Source: Lachnospiraceae bacterium (lineage in GTDB: Bacteria > Bacillota > Clostridia > Lachnospirales > Lachnospiraceae). From it: DNA of 64,000 nucleotides. Every line of letters starts with the position of its first letter. The first letter of the stretch is position 1. The notes beneath the pieces are model-generated. The model had not been told where the DNA came from. It did not search any database and saw only the letters and a list, made by a program, of their open reading frames with translations. Location of the stretch: NCBI GenBank assembly GCA_017476665.1, contig JAFUZJ010000019.1, forward strand, positions 149,973-213,972. The letters run 5' to 3'. Shown in pieces: positions 26,368 through 34,677 of the stretch. The position numbers were made by a program, and so were the translations under genes.

Positions 26368-27822
26368 TCAAAACTGTATCGGCTCCACTTCCGGTGTTAT
26401 GGGAAGCATCTGATATTCCGGAAACTGATCTAACAGTTCTTCCAGACACAGGGTAGTATTGTACACCACATCATGTGCCAGCATAACGACTTTCCTTCTC
26501 CCAAGTGTACTCCCTGTTGCATTTTGGATCAGTCGTTCCGGCTCATTGTGTTTACTCGCATCCTCCAGGCTTGCATTCCAGTCAAAATAAACATATCCTC
26601 TGTCCTCCATTTCCCGGATAATCTCCTTGTACACTGACTTATTATGCGCATTAATGCTGCCGCCCGGAAAACGGAAGATGGTTGCCTCCACACCGGTAGC
26701 CTCATAAATGGCGCTCTTTGCTTTCTCAAAGTCCGCAAGGTAACTTTCCGTGCTTTGGTATAGTTTATCATAGTCGTGATTATAGCAATGAATCCCGATG
26801 GTGTGTCCTTCCTCTGCAATCTGCTTTGCCACCTCCGGATGCTTTTCCACGTTTTCCCCGATCAAAAAGAAGGTTGCCCTGATATGATGCGTCTTCAGAA
26901 TATTCAGCACTGCTATCGTATTTTCCGCCGATGGTCCGTCATCGAAGGTCAGATACATAGTCTTTGGGAAAAAATACAGATCCACGGCATCCGCAATCCC
27001 TTTGGCAAGCTTCTCCTGGTATTCCGGGGATAGCAAACGTTCCCGCTCCGCAGAATTTGACAGAAATCCGGTTTCGATCAGACAGGATGGCATCTTTGTC
27101 TCCCGTATCACATAGAGGGTCTCATTCTCCTTTAATTCCCGCTGCTCCGCCTTGGTATAGATCAGTACCTCTTTCTGAACCAGTTGCGCCAGGCGCCTGC
27201 TGCCGTCTCCCGCTTTTTCACTGTTATACCACACTTCAACTCCCGAAACATCGGAAACCAGCTTCTCCGTGGCATTCTGATGGATACTGATATAGAGATC
27301 CGCTTTCTGACTGTTAGCAAAGTCCACCCGTTCCTCCAAAGACATGACTGCATGCTCCATGCTCTCGTCACTTCTGCGGGTCAGGCTGACCTGATATCCC
27401 ATGTCCAGAAGTCTGTTCTCCGCAGCCTCAGCGATCTGAAGATTCACATCCTTCTCAAAAATGTCCCCTCTGCTGCATCCCTCATCCTCACCGCCATGCC
27501 CCGGATCCAGCACAATATGGATTTCATCGCGCTCCTTAGGGAAATCTTCCTGATCTGAGTCTTTTTCCGAATCCACAGCTTCGGGATCTGCCTCCTGTGT
27601 TGGAACCAACTCTCTCGTTGCTGCACAGGACTGTCCCATCATCTCCTTGGCATTCACTTCCATTACGCGCTGCCGCTCGAACGATACCGTCTCCGCAGTC
27701 AGCGCTGCCAGCAGCAGTGCCAGTATTCCGCAGACCACCCTGGGGGCCAGTCTGTGATATTCTTTTCTGTGTTGATTTCTATATTGATTTCTATATTGAC
27801 TTCTATGTTGATATTTCTGCAT
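26368..27822 (-). CDS. Bifunctional cell-wall hydrolase: N-acetylmuramoyl-L-alanine amidase fused to polysaccharide deacetylase
   Basis: The product has 484 residues from the ATG at 27822, preceded by GGGAGG at 8 bases; starts at 27843 or 27867 are possible. A short cytoplasmic tail holds repeated YRNQ-like units, then one membrane segment (about 27-43) and a linker. Residues 100-275 are an Amidase_3 domain: LDPGHGG (zinc His109), YISIHQNA (His181) and SCLIETGFLSN (catalytic Glu). Residues 285-484 are a NodB deacetylase: LTFDDGPSA, HCYNHDY (metal His pair), FRFPGGS and MLAHDV. It should act outside the membrane on peptidoglycan, cutting stem peptides and deacetylating glycans. It is the last gene of a two-component operon. 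Confidence 0.92.
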   Translation of the reverse strand: MQKYQHRSQYRNQYRNQHRKEYHRLAPRVVCGILALLLAALTAETVSFERQRVMEVNAKEMMGQSCAATRELVPTQEADPEAVDSEKDSDQEDFPKERDEIHIVLDPGHGGEDEGCSRGDIFEKDVNLQIAEAAENRLLDMGYQVSLTRRSDESMEHAVMSLEERVDFANSQKADLYISIHQNATEKLVSDVSGVEVWYNSEKAGDGSRRLAQLVQKEVLIYTKAEQRELKENETLYVIRETKMPSCLIETGFLSNSAERERLLSPEYQEKLAKGIADAVDLYFFPKTMYLTFDDGPSAENTIAVLNILKTHHIRATFFLIGENVEKHPEVAKQIAEEGHTIGIHCYNHDYDKLYQSTESYLADFEKAKSAIYEATGVEATIFRFPGGSINAHNKSVYKEIIREMEDRGYVYFDWNASLEDASKHNEPERLIQNATGSTLGRRKVVMLAHDVVYNTTLCLEELLDQFPEYQMLPITPEVEPIQF

Positions 27823-27933
27823 CAGCGCATCCTCCCGGCACATCTTGTCTCCCGTGCCATGCTCCATACCTCAAGAATACGCTGCACTTTCATCATAAAT
27901 TCAACATTTATGCATAAAAATCACATCTTTTTT

Positions 27934-27950
27934 GCATCATCTTCGCATCA
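27934..27950. promoter_or_regulatory. Candidate response-regulator site: paired TGATGC repeats before the amidase-deacetylase gene
   Basis: Read on the minus strand, TGATGC occurs twice with an 11-base period, followed by an A run. The second site upstream of the module (32207-32223) has the same repeat and spacing. OmpR-type regulators bind direct repeats about one helical turn apart. One half-site overlaps the stop codon of the preceding gene, so chance is possible. Confidence 0.4.
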
Positions 27951-28724
27951 TTTTGAAATTTTCAGGAACAGTTCATTGATGCCTTCATAAAAGCCCACAG
28001 TCACCACAGTACTTTCCTCTCCAATCCCTGCAAACCGATATTTTTTATAATAAGGTGTGTTTTCCAGGAGTGGATTGTCTGAGTCAAACTCACTTCTACC
28101 GGACAATCCCTGGTAAGCGCTCCATGCCTCCATCATTCGGTCCGGATCAATCTGTTCCCATGTGCTGCCTGTCCTCGCATAAAATTCACAGATATGTCCG
28201 GTCTCTGCATCCATATAGGCATCCAGCATTCGCCCCGATTTATCCGCGTTCTTGATATCCGTAGAAAGGCTGATCTTCCACACAGACAAGCTGTTTCTGG
28301 GATCCAACACATCGATAGCGGAATACAGCACCGCCTGATAGGAATCCTCCGTGACATCCCGCACCATTTCCGGCAGGATTCCCCTGTCCGCAAGTTCCCG
28401 AAGCTGGTTCATGCACTCCCCATAGACAGCTTCCTCCGTAATCTCCTTCTCCGAAGGTCCCTGTCTGTTCACTACAAGCGCATAGGAGCCCTGTTGATCC
28501 CGACTGTTCATGCACATAGACAGCACGTAAAGCCTCTCATTGCTCCCCAGCGTATAGCGGTACCCTTCTTCACCGCCTTCCACCTGCTCTGCTGCAACCT
28601 TATTCAGGACGCCTCCGTCCCTGTATCCAGCGAGCAGTTCCGGTCCCCAAAGTGCCACCGCTAAAACCGCCGCCGATGCCGCCGCAAATATAATCGCCTT
28701 CCATTTTCCCTGCCCTTTATTCAT
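27948..28724 (-). CDS. Membrane-anchored extracytoplasmic protein of unknown function
   Basis: The product has 258 residues. One N-terminal membrane anchor (about 9-27) is followed by a soluble domain with no recognised motif. Segments such as YRYTLGSNERLYVLSMCMN and YMDAETGHICEFYARTG look like a mixed alpha/beta sensor or inhibitor fold. The start ATG (28724) overlaps the histidine kinase by 8 bases, after GGAGG, so the two are translationally coupled. That coupling suggests it modulates the kinase or reports envelope state, which is inference only. Confidence 0.7.
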   Translation of the reverse strand: MNKGQGKWKAIIFAAASAAVLAVALWGPELLAGYRDGGVLNKVAAEQVEGGEEGYRYTLGSNERLYVLSMCMNSRDQQGSYALVVNRQGPSEKEITEEAVYGECMNQLRELADRGILPEMVRDVTEDSYQAVLYSAIDVLDPRNSLSVWKISLSTDIKNADKSGRMLDAYMDAETGHICEFYARTGSTWEQIDPDRMMEAWSAYQGLSGRSEFDSDNPLLENTPYYKKYRFAGIGEESTVVTVGFYEGINELFLKISK

Positions 28725-30129
28725 CTATAGCCTCCGCTAATCTAAAACCGATGCAGCTCCCCTCGCCTACAGTGCTTTCTATTTCCAGTTCACTGCCATG
28801 AAGTTTCAAAATTTCCGTACACAACGCCAGTCCCAACCCGGCGCCATTTCTGCTCCGGGATCTGGATTTGTCCACCATATAAAATGCCTGCGTAATCTTC
28901 TTCCTCTCCTCCGGCGCAATCCCCACACCGTGATCCCTGACCACAAATCGGTATCCGCCTTCCACTTTCTCCCCAAGGATCTCAATTTCGCTGCCCGCCT
29001 CGGAGGCCTTACAGGCATTGTCCACCAAATTATTCAGAACTGTTTTTAACAGATCCGCCTCTCCAAGCACCTTGCCCGACTGGTAATCAAATCGAAAACA
29101 CATGTCATTTTCGTGATCCGCCTCATGCAATTCTTTCAGGTAACAAAAAAGATTCTCCACATCAATCGTCTGCAAATCCACTTCGCCATGACGCGTCACT
29201 GTCATATCCAACAGGCGGAACGCCATGCTTTCCAGCCTTTTTCCCTCAGTGTAAATATAATTGGCTGACAGAAACCCCTTCTCCTCATCCAGCTTACGGG
29301 AACGCAGCAGATCCGCGTACCCGATAATGGCCGTGAGCGGGGTCTTCAGTTCATGGGAAAATGCAGCGATAAATTCCTCCCTCGCCTGTACTTCCTCCTC
29401 CAGTTTTCGGATCGTATCCTCCAGGACATTCGCCATGCGGTTAAAATCCTTTGTCAATTGTCCCATCTCATCGTTACTCACCTGCTTTGCCCGGTAACTG
29501 TAATCCCCTCTGGCCATTTTCCTGGTGGCTCTTGTCAAAAGACGAATCGGTCTGGTGAGAAGATGGGCAAGTAACAACATGATGAGAGAACTGACCAAAA
29601 GCACAACAATCATCATCCGCCTGTATACAGAAAACCCGCCTGTACGCTCCGCAAACACCTCTGTCACATCCTTCATGGTCTCAAGATAGATTGCACGATC
29701 CAGGGAAGTGATCACAGCTCCTGTCTGCACATAATACCGATTTTCCCGCTGTATCACCCTGTAAATCCTTGTTTTGGCATCAATCTGTTCCAAAAAGTCT
29801 GTCGCTTCCACAAATCCGTCACTGGCATAAAGAGGAACTCTGTTTTCATCCGAAAGCCGCAGCAGACGTCTTCCCTCCCCGCCGCTGCTCTCCAGCTTGA
29901 CACCGATCTGCTCAATTGTTCCGTTCTGCAGCACCTCATATTTGGACGGTATATTGAGGGCCGCCGTCTCAAATGCAAACTGCAGGATACTGCTCTCATT
30001 CATCGCCTGCCCCACTTCACGCTCCATGGAATTTTGAAACACATAATTGATAAACAGATAACCGCTCACGCCGAACGCAAGCGCCATCGTCATGATCGTA
30101 CATAACAGGATTTTATAGGAAAATTTCAT
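28717..30129 (-). CDS. Sensor histidine kinase
   Basis: The product has 470 residues. TM1 is at about 8-28 and TM2 at about 168-188, with an extracytoplasmic sensor of 140 residues between. A HAMP domain lies at 190-245. The HisKA box is FSHELKTPLTAIIGYADLL (phospho-His about 256). The HATPase domain has LNNLVDNACKAS (N box), RDHGVGIAP (G1) and GAGLGLALCTEI (G2). It is encoded 16 bases after its response regulator. Module neighbours suggest it watches the cell envelope. Confidence 0.95.
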   Translation of the reverse strand: MKFSYKILLCTIMTMALAFGVSGYLFINYVFQNSMEREVGQAMNESSILQFAFETAALNIPSKYEVLQNGTIEQIGVKLESSGGEGRRLLRLSDENRVPLYASDGFVEATDFLEQIDAKTRIYRVIQRENRYYVQTGAVITSLDRAIYLETMKDVTEVFAERTGGFSVYRRMMIVVLLVSSLIMLLLAHLLTRPIRLLTRATRKMARGDYSYRAKQVSNDEMGQLTKDFNRMANVLEDTIRKLEEEVQAREEFIAAFSHELKTPLTAIIGYADLLRSRKLDEEKGFLSANYIYTEGKRLESMAFRLLDMTVTRHGEVDLQTIDVENLFCYLKELHEADHENDMCFRFDYQSGKVLGEADLLKTVLNNLVDNACKASEAGSEIEILGEKVEGGYRFVVRDHGVGIAPEERKKITQAFYMVDKSRSRSRNGAGLGLALCTEILKLHGSELEIESTVGEGSCIGFRLAEAIDE

Positions 30130-30145
30130 TTCAATCGTTCTCCTC

Positions 30146-30799
30146 TTAAATCTCCAACCGATAGCCTACCTTGTAGACCGTCACCAAATGATTCTCCCAC
30201 CCCATTTTCTTCCTGAGGCGCTGCACATGCAGCTCCAGAGTACGGCTGTCCGGAATATATTCATCCCCCCACACCTTCTCATACAGGTTTTCCTTGAAAA
30301 GCGCCACATTCCTGTTCCGAATAAATAAAAGGAGCAGGCCGTATTCCTTGCCTGTCAGTACCACCGGCTTTCCCCCACGGGTCACCGTGCGAGCCTCCGT
30401 GTCCACCTCCACGTCCCCAACCTTCAACACCGTCTGCGTCTTATTGTACCGTCTGAGCACCACTTCGACTCTCGCCACCAGTTCCACCACGTCAAAAGGC
30501 TTGACCAGATAATCCTCCGCTCCCAGGCGCAGACCCTTCACCCGATCCTTTACCTCATGCTTTGCCGTAATAAAGATCACCGGAATCTTTAATGGCCGGA
30601 TATATTCCATTACATCATAGCCGTCCGCTCCGGGCAGCATGATATCCAGCAGAATCAGATCAAATCTTTCCTTTTCAATTAAATCAATTGCCTGAATTCC
30701 ATCCTGCACCGACTGGCAGGCATATCCTGCTGCTGTAAGATTAATGTGGATCAGATCACAGATTGCTTTTTCGTCATCAACAATCAAAATTTGTATCAT
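30146..30799 (-). CDS. OmpR-family response regulator
   Basis: The product has 217 residues. The receiver domain has acidic residues DDEK at 7-10, the phospho-acceptor in LILLDIMLPGADGYD (about Asp51) and the conserved Lys in YLVKPFD. The C-terminal winged-helix DNA-binding domain covers about 125-217 and includes SRTLELHVQRLRKKMG, the recognition helix. It lies between the FG-GAP-like protein and the kinase. Candidate binding sites are the TGATGC repeats at both ends of the module. Confidence 0.96.
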   Translation of the reverse strand: MIQILIVDDEKAICDLIHINLTAAGYACQSVQDGIQAIDLIEKERFDLILLDIMLPGADGYDVMEYIRPLKIPVIFITAKHEVKDRVKGLRLGAEDYLVKPFDVVELVARVEVVLRRYNKTQTVLKVGDVEVDTEARTVTRGGKPVVLTGKEYGLLLLFIRNRNVALFKENLYEKVWGDEYIPDSRTLELHVQRLRKKMGWENHLVTVYKVGYRLEI

Positions 30800-30814
30800 T
30801 GGAAATTTGCCCCT

Positions 30815-32089
30815 TCATCGTCCTTTGTTTTCTTTCAGCATATATCCGTTTTCCGGATTGATCTGCCATCCCCAGTAGAATCGGATTTCATTCACCAGAT
30901 TACTCACCGTCTGCTCCTCTTTGCTTCTGTCACTGAGGTTCAGAGCAAACTCCGTATCTTGCTCAAACCCATCAGTACGCTGATAATAAATTGCATAGCG
31001 AATATCAACCGAGATGCTTCCGTCGTCCTCCTCCTTGCTGTACCTGGCAAGTACAAGAATATCTTTCATCCCGTCGCCATCCAAATCCGCGGTACTAATG
31101 CCCTTTAACGCATAAAGATTATCGTACTCGCCCATAGGCTCAAACCGCCATACAATAGAGCCCTGCTCATTGATCAGATAGATCATGAAGATGTCATAGT
31201 CCCCCAGCGAGAAGAATCCGGGAAAGAGTTTTAAATTTCCCAATTTCTCAAAAAACCTGCCATGGCTCTGCTCTTCGATCACCTTGAATCCATTTTTCAA
31301 CAGTTCCTCTTCTGTCGCGGCTTTATACAAGAATTCCGTTGACTGCCCATCCCGTATAAAGCTCCGGATGGATTTTGCGCTCTGGTTCATCCCATACCGG
31401 TTGATCTTGTCATTAACCCGCCAGTCCCGGTAAAAATTCAGTTCCTCTGCCTGTAACTCTATCTGCTCTTTCTGGAAAAGCACCTCTCCGATCTTATACT
31501 TTTGCCTCTGTCCGCTTTCTGCAGATTGCACGCAGCCGGCGATCAGAATAATGTCGGTCAGATTATCCCCGTTTAAATCCTGAAATGACACGGATACCAA
31601 ATCATAGATCGGCTGGTTCATCTCCCCAAGCACTGCATAATTGCATTCCAGTTGGTTTGTTTTATAGACGATCCTTCCCTCCCGGTCTGCCAAAAAAACA
31701 GCCGCCCTGTGACTATTGTTCTCCAGCGCACAGTAAAACCGCACCGTAGGTACCTCCTGTAACGCCACCGCATCTGCCGTTCCAATCCGGTATGGATCAT
31801 CAGGTCGCACAACCTCCGCTGTCTGCTGTAACGGCACGTCAAACACATGCTTCTCTATCACCTGATACCCCTGAGTGCTGATATCCTCAATCGTCTGTAT
31901 CTGTGAAAATCTGGCCTCATATTCCTGATAGGCTGCATATACAGCCCCGGCGCCCTTTACCTGCATCCGGTCTGCTGTCAATGTCCCCATGACCGCCGTC
32001 ACACACAATGACATGCCTGTCAGCCACAGACGTTTCCTCCGTCTTTTACTCTTTCCCTCTGTACTCTCTCGTTCCCCTGTCATTTGCAT
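30815..32089 (-). CDS. Membrane-anchored protein with FG-GAP/VCBS-like calcium loops
   Basis: The product has 424 residues. A basic tail (SKRRRKRLW) is followed by one membrane segment (about 22-40), then a large exported domain. Two Asp-rich loops, DLNGDNLTDIILIAG (about 170) and DLDGDGMKDILVLAR (about 345), are typical of FG-GAP/VCBS blades that bind calcium. Repeated FY and YYQ strands suggest a partial beta-propeller. It is the first gene of the module behind a promoter at 32154-32182. It may act as an accessory sensor for the downstream kinase, but no direct evidence is seen. Confidence 0.7.
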   Translation of the reverse strand: MQMTGERESTEGKSKRRRKRLWLTGMSLCVTAVMGTLTADRMQVKGAGAVYAAYQEYEARFSQIQTIEDISTQGYQVIEKHVFDVPLQQTAEVVRPDDPYRIGTADAVALQEVPTVRFYCALENNSHRAAVFLADREGRIVYKTNQLECNYAVLGEMNQPIYDLVSVSFQDLNGDNLTDIILIAGCVQSAESGQRQKYKIGEVLFQKEQIELQAEELNFYRDWRVNDKINRYGMNQSAKSIRSFIRDGQSTEFLYKAATEEELLKNGFKVIEEQSHGRFFEKLGNLKLFPGFFSLGDYDIFMIYLINEQGSIVWRFEPMGEYDNLYALKGISTADLDGDGMKDILVLARYSKEEDDGSISVDIRYAIYYQRTDGFEQDTEFALNLSDRSKEEQTVSNLVNEIRFYWGWQINPENGYMLKENKGR

Positions 32090-32153
32090 CCTGCTTCCTC
32101 TGTCTGTACTTCTCCTAATCTGTCAAATGCTTTCCCGCCACATCTTCAAACCC

Positions 32154-32182
32154 AGTATAGCATCGGAAATTTATGGGCTCAA
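32154..32182 (-). promoter_or_regulatory. Promoter of the envelope two-component module
   Basis: On the minus strand TTGAGC (32177-32182), a 17-base spacer, then TATACT (32154-32159). It lies 65 bases before the first ATG. The TGATGC/TGACGC repeats lie immediately upstream, where an activator would bind. Confidence 0.65.
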
Positions 32183-32188
32183 TGATTT

Positions 32189-32223
32189 TGACGCAAAAAA
32201 TAAAAATGATGCACTTTTGATGC
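32189..32223. promoter_or_regulatory. Candidate regulator binding sites: TGACGC + two TGATGC repeats
   Basis: TGATGC occurs at 32207-32212 and 32218-32223 (11-base period), with a related TGACGC at 32189-32194. They lie just upstream of the module promoter. The A run after the last copy also serves as the U tract of the ackA terminator. Confidence 0.45.
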
Positions 32224-32257
32224 AAAAATCCCCGAAAGCAATAAAACTTTCGGGGAT
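32224..32257 (-). terminator. Terminator of pta-ackA
   Basis: On the minus strand ATCCCCGAAAG and CTTTCGGGGAT form a perfect 11-base stem followed by TTTTTGC. Confidence 0.9.
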
Positions 32258-32301
32258 CAATCACTCTTATATCTAATTGGCCTGACTTGAAACAGTTCGC
32301 T

Positions 32302-33498
32302 TTATTTTACCAGGCGGACGGTCTCTCTTGCGATTGCGAGCTCTTCATTGGTAGGGATCACCATAACCGTAGTCTTGCTGTCCGGAGTGGAGATCACAAT
32401 GTCCTCGCCTCTCTTGTGATTTGCCTCCTCATCGATGGCAACGCCGAGATAACCCAGATACTCACATACCCAGCTGCGAACCAGTGCTGCGTTCTCACCG
32501 ATACCTGCGGTGAAGCAGATCACGTCCACGCCGTTCATGGCAGCCACATAGGCACCGATGTATTTTGCAACTCTGTAGCAATACGTCTTCAGGGTACGGG
32601 TTGCGTTCGCGTTGCCCTCATTATGTCCAGCCTCCAGATCACGGAAGTCGCTGGAAAGGTTGTCCGACAGACCCTGTACACCGGACTTCTTGTTCAGGAT
32701 GGTCATGATCTCGTCAATGGACTTATTCTCCTTGTGGGCGATGAACTCCATGATAGCAGGGTCGATATCGCCGGAACGGGTTCCCATGATCAGACCTTCC
32801 AACGGGGTCAGGCCCATGGAAGTGTCTACGCACTTGCCGTTCTTCACTGCAGATACGCTGGCACCGTTGCCCAGATGACAAACGATGATCTTCAGATCCT
32901 CGTATTTCTTGCCAAGATCCTCAGCTGCCTTCTTGGATACGAAGGAATGGCTGGTTCCATGGAAGCCGTATCTTCTGATCTTGTACTTCTGATAGTACTC
33001 GTAAGGCAGACCATACATATATGCCTCTTCCGGCATGGTCTGATGGAATGCAGTATCGAATACCGCCACCATAGGTGTGTTCGGCATCAGCGCCTTGCAT
33101 GCATTGATACCGATGATATTTGCAGGATTGTGAAGAGGTGCCAGATCGTTGCACTCCTCAATCGCCTTCATCACTTCATCATTGATCACAGTAGAATCGG
33201 CAAACTTCTCGCCGCCATGTACCACGCGGTGTCCTACCGCCCCGATCTCGTCCAGGCTCTTCAACACACCGGTCTTTGCGTTGGTCAGTGCCTCCAGCAC
33301 CAGACGGATTGCCTCCTTGTGATCCGGCATGGGAGTCACGGTAACTTCCTTCTCGCCGCCCTCGGGAGAATAGGTGATCTGGCTTCCGTCGATACCGATT
33401 CTCTCGCAAAGTCCTTTTGCAATACACTGCTCTGTGTCGGAGTTGATCACCTGATATTTCAGAGAAGAACTTCCGCAGTTGATAACCAAAATATTCAT
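32302..33498 (-). CDS. ackA: Acetate kinase
   Basis: Acetate kinase makes ATP and acetate from acetyl-phosphate, the last step of acetate fermentation. It has 398 residues. It starts [18 protein letters not shown], with the catalytic regions [41 protein letters not shown] and [10 protein letters not shown]. The gene lies 43 bases after pta in the same direction and is followed by a terminator. Confidence 0.98.
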   Translation of the reverse strand: MNILVINCGSSSLKYQVINSDTEQCIAKGLCERIGIDGSQITYSPEGGEKEVTVTPMPDHKEAIRLVLEALTNAKTGVLKSLDEIGAVGHRVVHGGEKFADSTVINDEVMKAIEECNDLAPLHNPANIIGINACKALMPNTPMVAVFDTAFHQTMPEEAYMYGLPYEYYQKYKIRRYGFHGTSHSFVSKKAAEDLGKKYEDLKIIVCHLGNGASVSAVKNGKCVDTSMGLTPLEGLIMGTRSGDIDPAIMEFIAHKENKSIDEIMTILNKKSGVQGLSDNLSSDFRDLEAGHNEGNANATRTLKTYCYRVAKYIGAYVAAMNGVDVICFTAGIGENAALVRSWVCEYLGYLGVAIDEEANHKRGEDIVISTPDSKTTVMVIPTNEELAIARETVRLVK

Positions 33499-33541
33499 AA
33501 TATGCTATGTCCTTTCCAAATTAATTTTTTTCTCGCAGATA

Positions 33542-34543
33542 TTATTTCAGCTGTGCCTGCACTGCAGTCAGCGCTACAACACCCACGATATCCTGCCAGG
33601 AACAACCTCTGGACAGGTCGTTGACAGGCTTGGCGATACCCTGAAGGATCGGACCGTAAGCCTCTGCGCCGCCCAGTCTCTGAACCAGCTTATAACCGAT
33701 GTTGCCTGCATCCAGGTTCGGGAAGATCATGATGTTCGCACGACCGCCTACTGCGCTTCCGGGTGCTTTAGACTTGGCTACGGAAGGAACCAATGCCGCG
33801 TCAACCTGCAGTTCGCCGTCCAGAACCAGATCCGGATACTGCTCCTTCGCAATGCGGGTAGCCTCTGCGACCTTATCCACCAAAGCATGCTTTGCGCTGC
33901 CCTTGGTGGAGTGGCTGAGCATTGCGATTACAGGATTCGGACCAACCAGCGCCTTGAAGCTCTTTGCAGAAGAATCTGCGATTGCAGCGAGTTCCTCAGA
34001 TGTGGGATCCTGATTCAGACCGCAGTCTGCAAAAATAAAGGTACCGTTCTCACCCTGATTCTTAAACTGTGTATCCATTACGAAGAATGCGGAAACCAGC
34101 TTGGTCCCGGGAGCTGTCTTCAGAATCTGAAGTGCAGGTCTCAACGTATCCGCCGTGGAGTGACATGCACCTGCTACCATACCGTCTGCATCGTCCGCTT
34201 TTACCATAACGATACCAAAAGTCAGGTTGTCCTTTAACAAGATCTCTCTTGCCTGCTCAGGGGTCATGCCCTTTGCTTTTCTGGTTTCATATAATAAATT
34301 TACATAATCATCCAGTTTCTCCGTTGTCTTGGGATTAATGATCTTAACCCCGGACAGATCAAGTTCCAGCCACTCAGCACCGTCTCTGATCTTATCCTCA
34401 TCACCTACCAGGATAATGTTTGCAATTCCTTCCTCCATGAGCTTCGCAGCGGCAAACAAGGTACGCTTGTCCGTGGTCTCCGGTAATACGATCGTCTTCT
34501 TATCGAGCTTCGCTCTCTCTTTGATCTTGTCAATGTATGACAT
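33542..34543 (-). CDS. pta: Phosphate acetyltransferase
   Basis: Pta interconverts acetyl-CoA and acetyl-phosphate. It has 333 residues from the ATG at 34543, which leaves 6 bases after AGGAGA; an ATG two codons earlier would touch the ribosome-binding site. It is the short form without the N-terminal regulatory domains of enterobacterial Pta. Family motifs include VAGACHSTADTLRPALQI, PNPVIAMLSHSTKGSA and FPNLDAGNIGYKLVQRLG. It is the first gene of pta-ackA. Confidence 0.97.
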   Translation of the reverse strand: MSYIDKIKERAKLDKKTIVLPETTDKRTLFAAAKLMEEGIANIILVGDEDKIRDGAEWLELDLSGVKIINPKTTEKLDDYVNLLYETRKAKGMTPEQAREILLKDNLTFGIVMVKADDADGMVAGACHSTADTLRPALQILKTAPGTKLVSAFFVMDTQFKNQGENGTFIFADCGLNQDPTSEELAAIADSSAKSFKALVGPNPVIAMLSHSTKGSAKHALVDKVAEATRIAKEQYPDLVLDGELQVDAALVPSVAKSKAPGSAVGGRANIMIFPNLDAGNIGYKLVQRLGGAEAYGPILQGIAKPVNDLSRGCSWQDIVGVVALTAVQAQLK

Positions 34544-34605
34544 TTCCATTCTCCTTTCCACGACGCAAAAATTTGTAATGCATCTTAACAAATTCCGATA
34601 TTTGT

Positions 34606-34634
34606 ATTATACTAAATTTGTTAATATTTAACAA
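34606..34634 (-). promoter_or_regulatory. pta promoter overlapping a near-Rex palindrome
   Basis: On the minus strand TTGTTA (34629-34634), a 17-base spacer, then TATAAT (34606-34611). The -35 lies in a perfect palindrome, TTGTTAA-TAT-TTAACAA (34618-34634). It resembles the clostridial Rex operator, whose half-sites normally have 4 central bases; here there are 3. Confidence 0.7.
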
Positions 34635-34677
34635 GATATAAATTGATGCAATTCACAGAATTTGAAAGGAACATACC

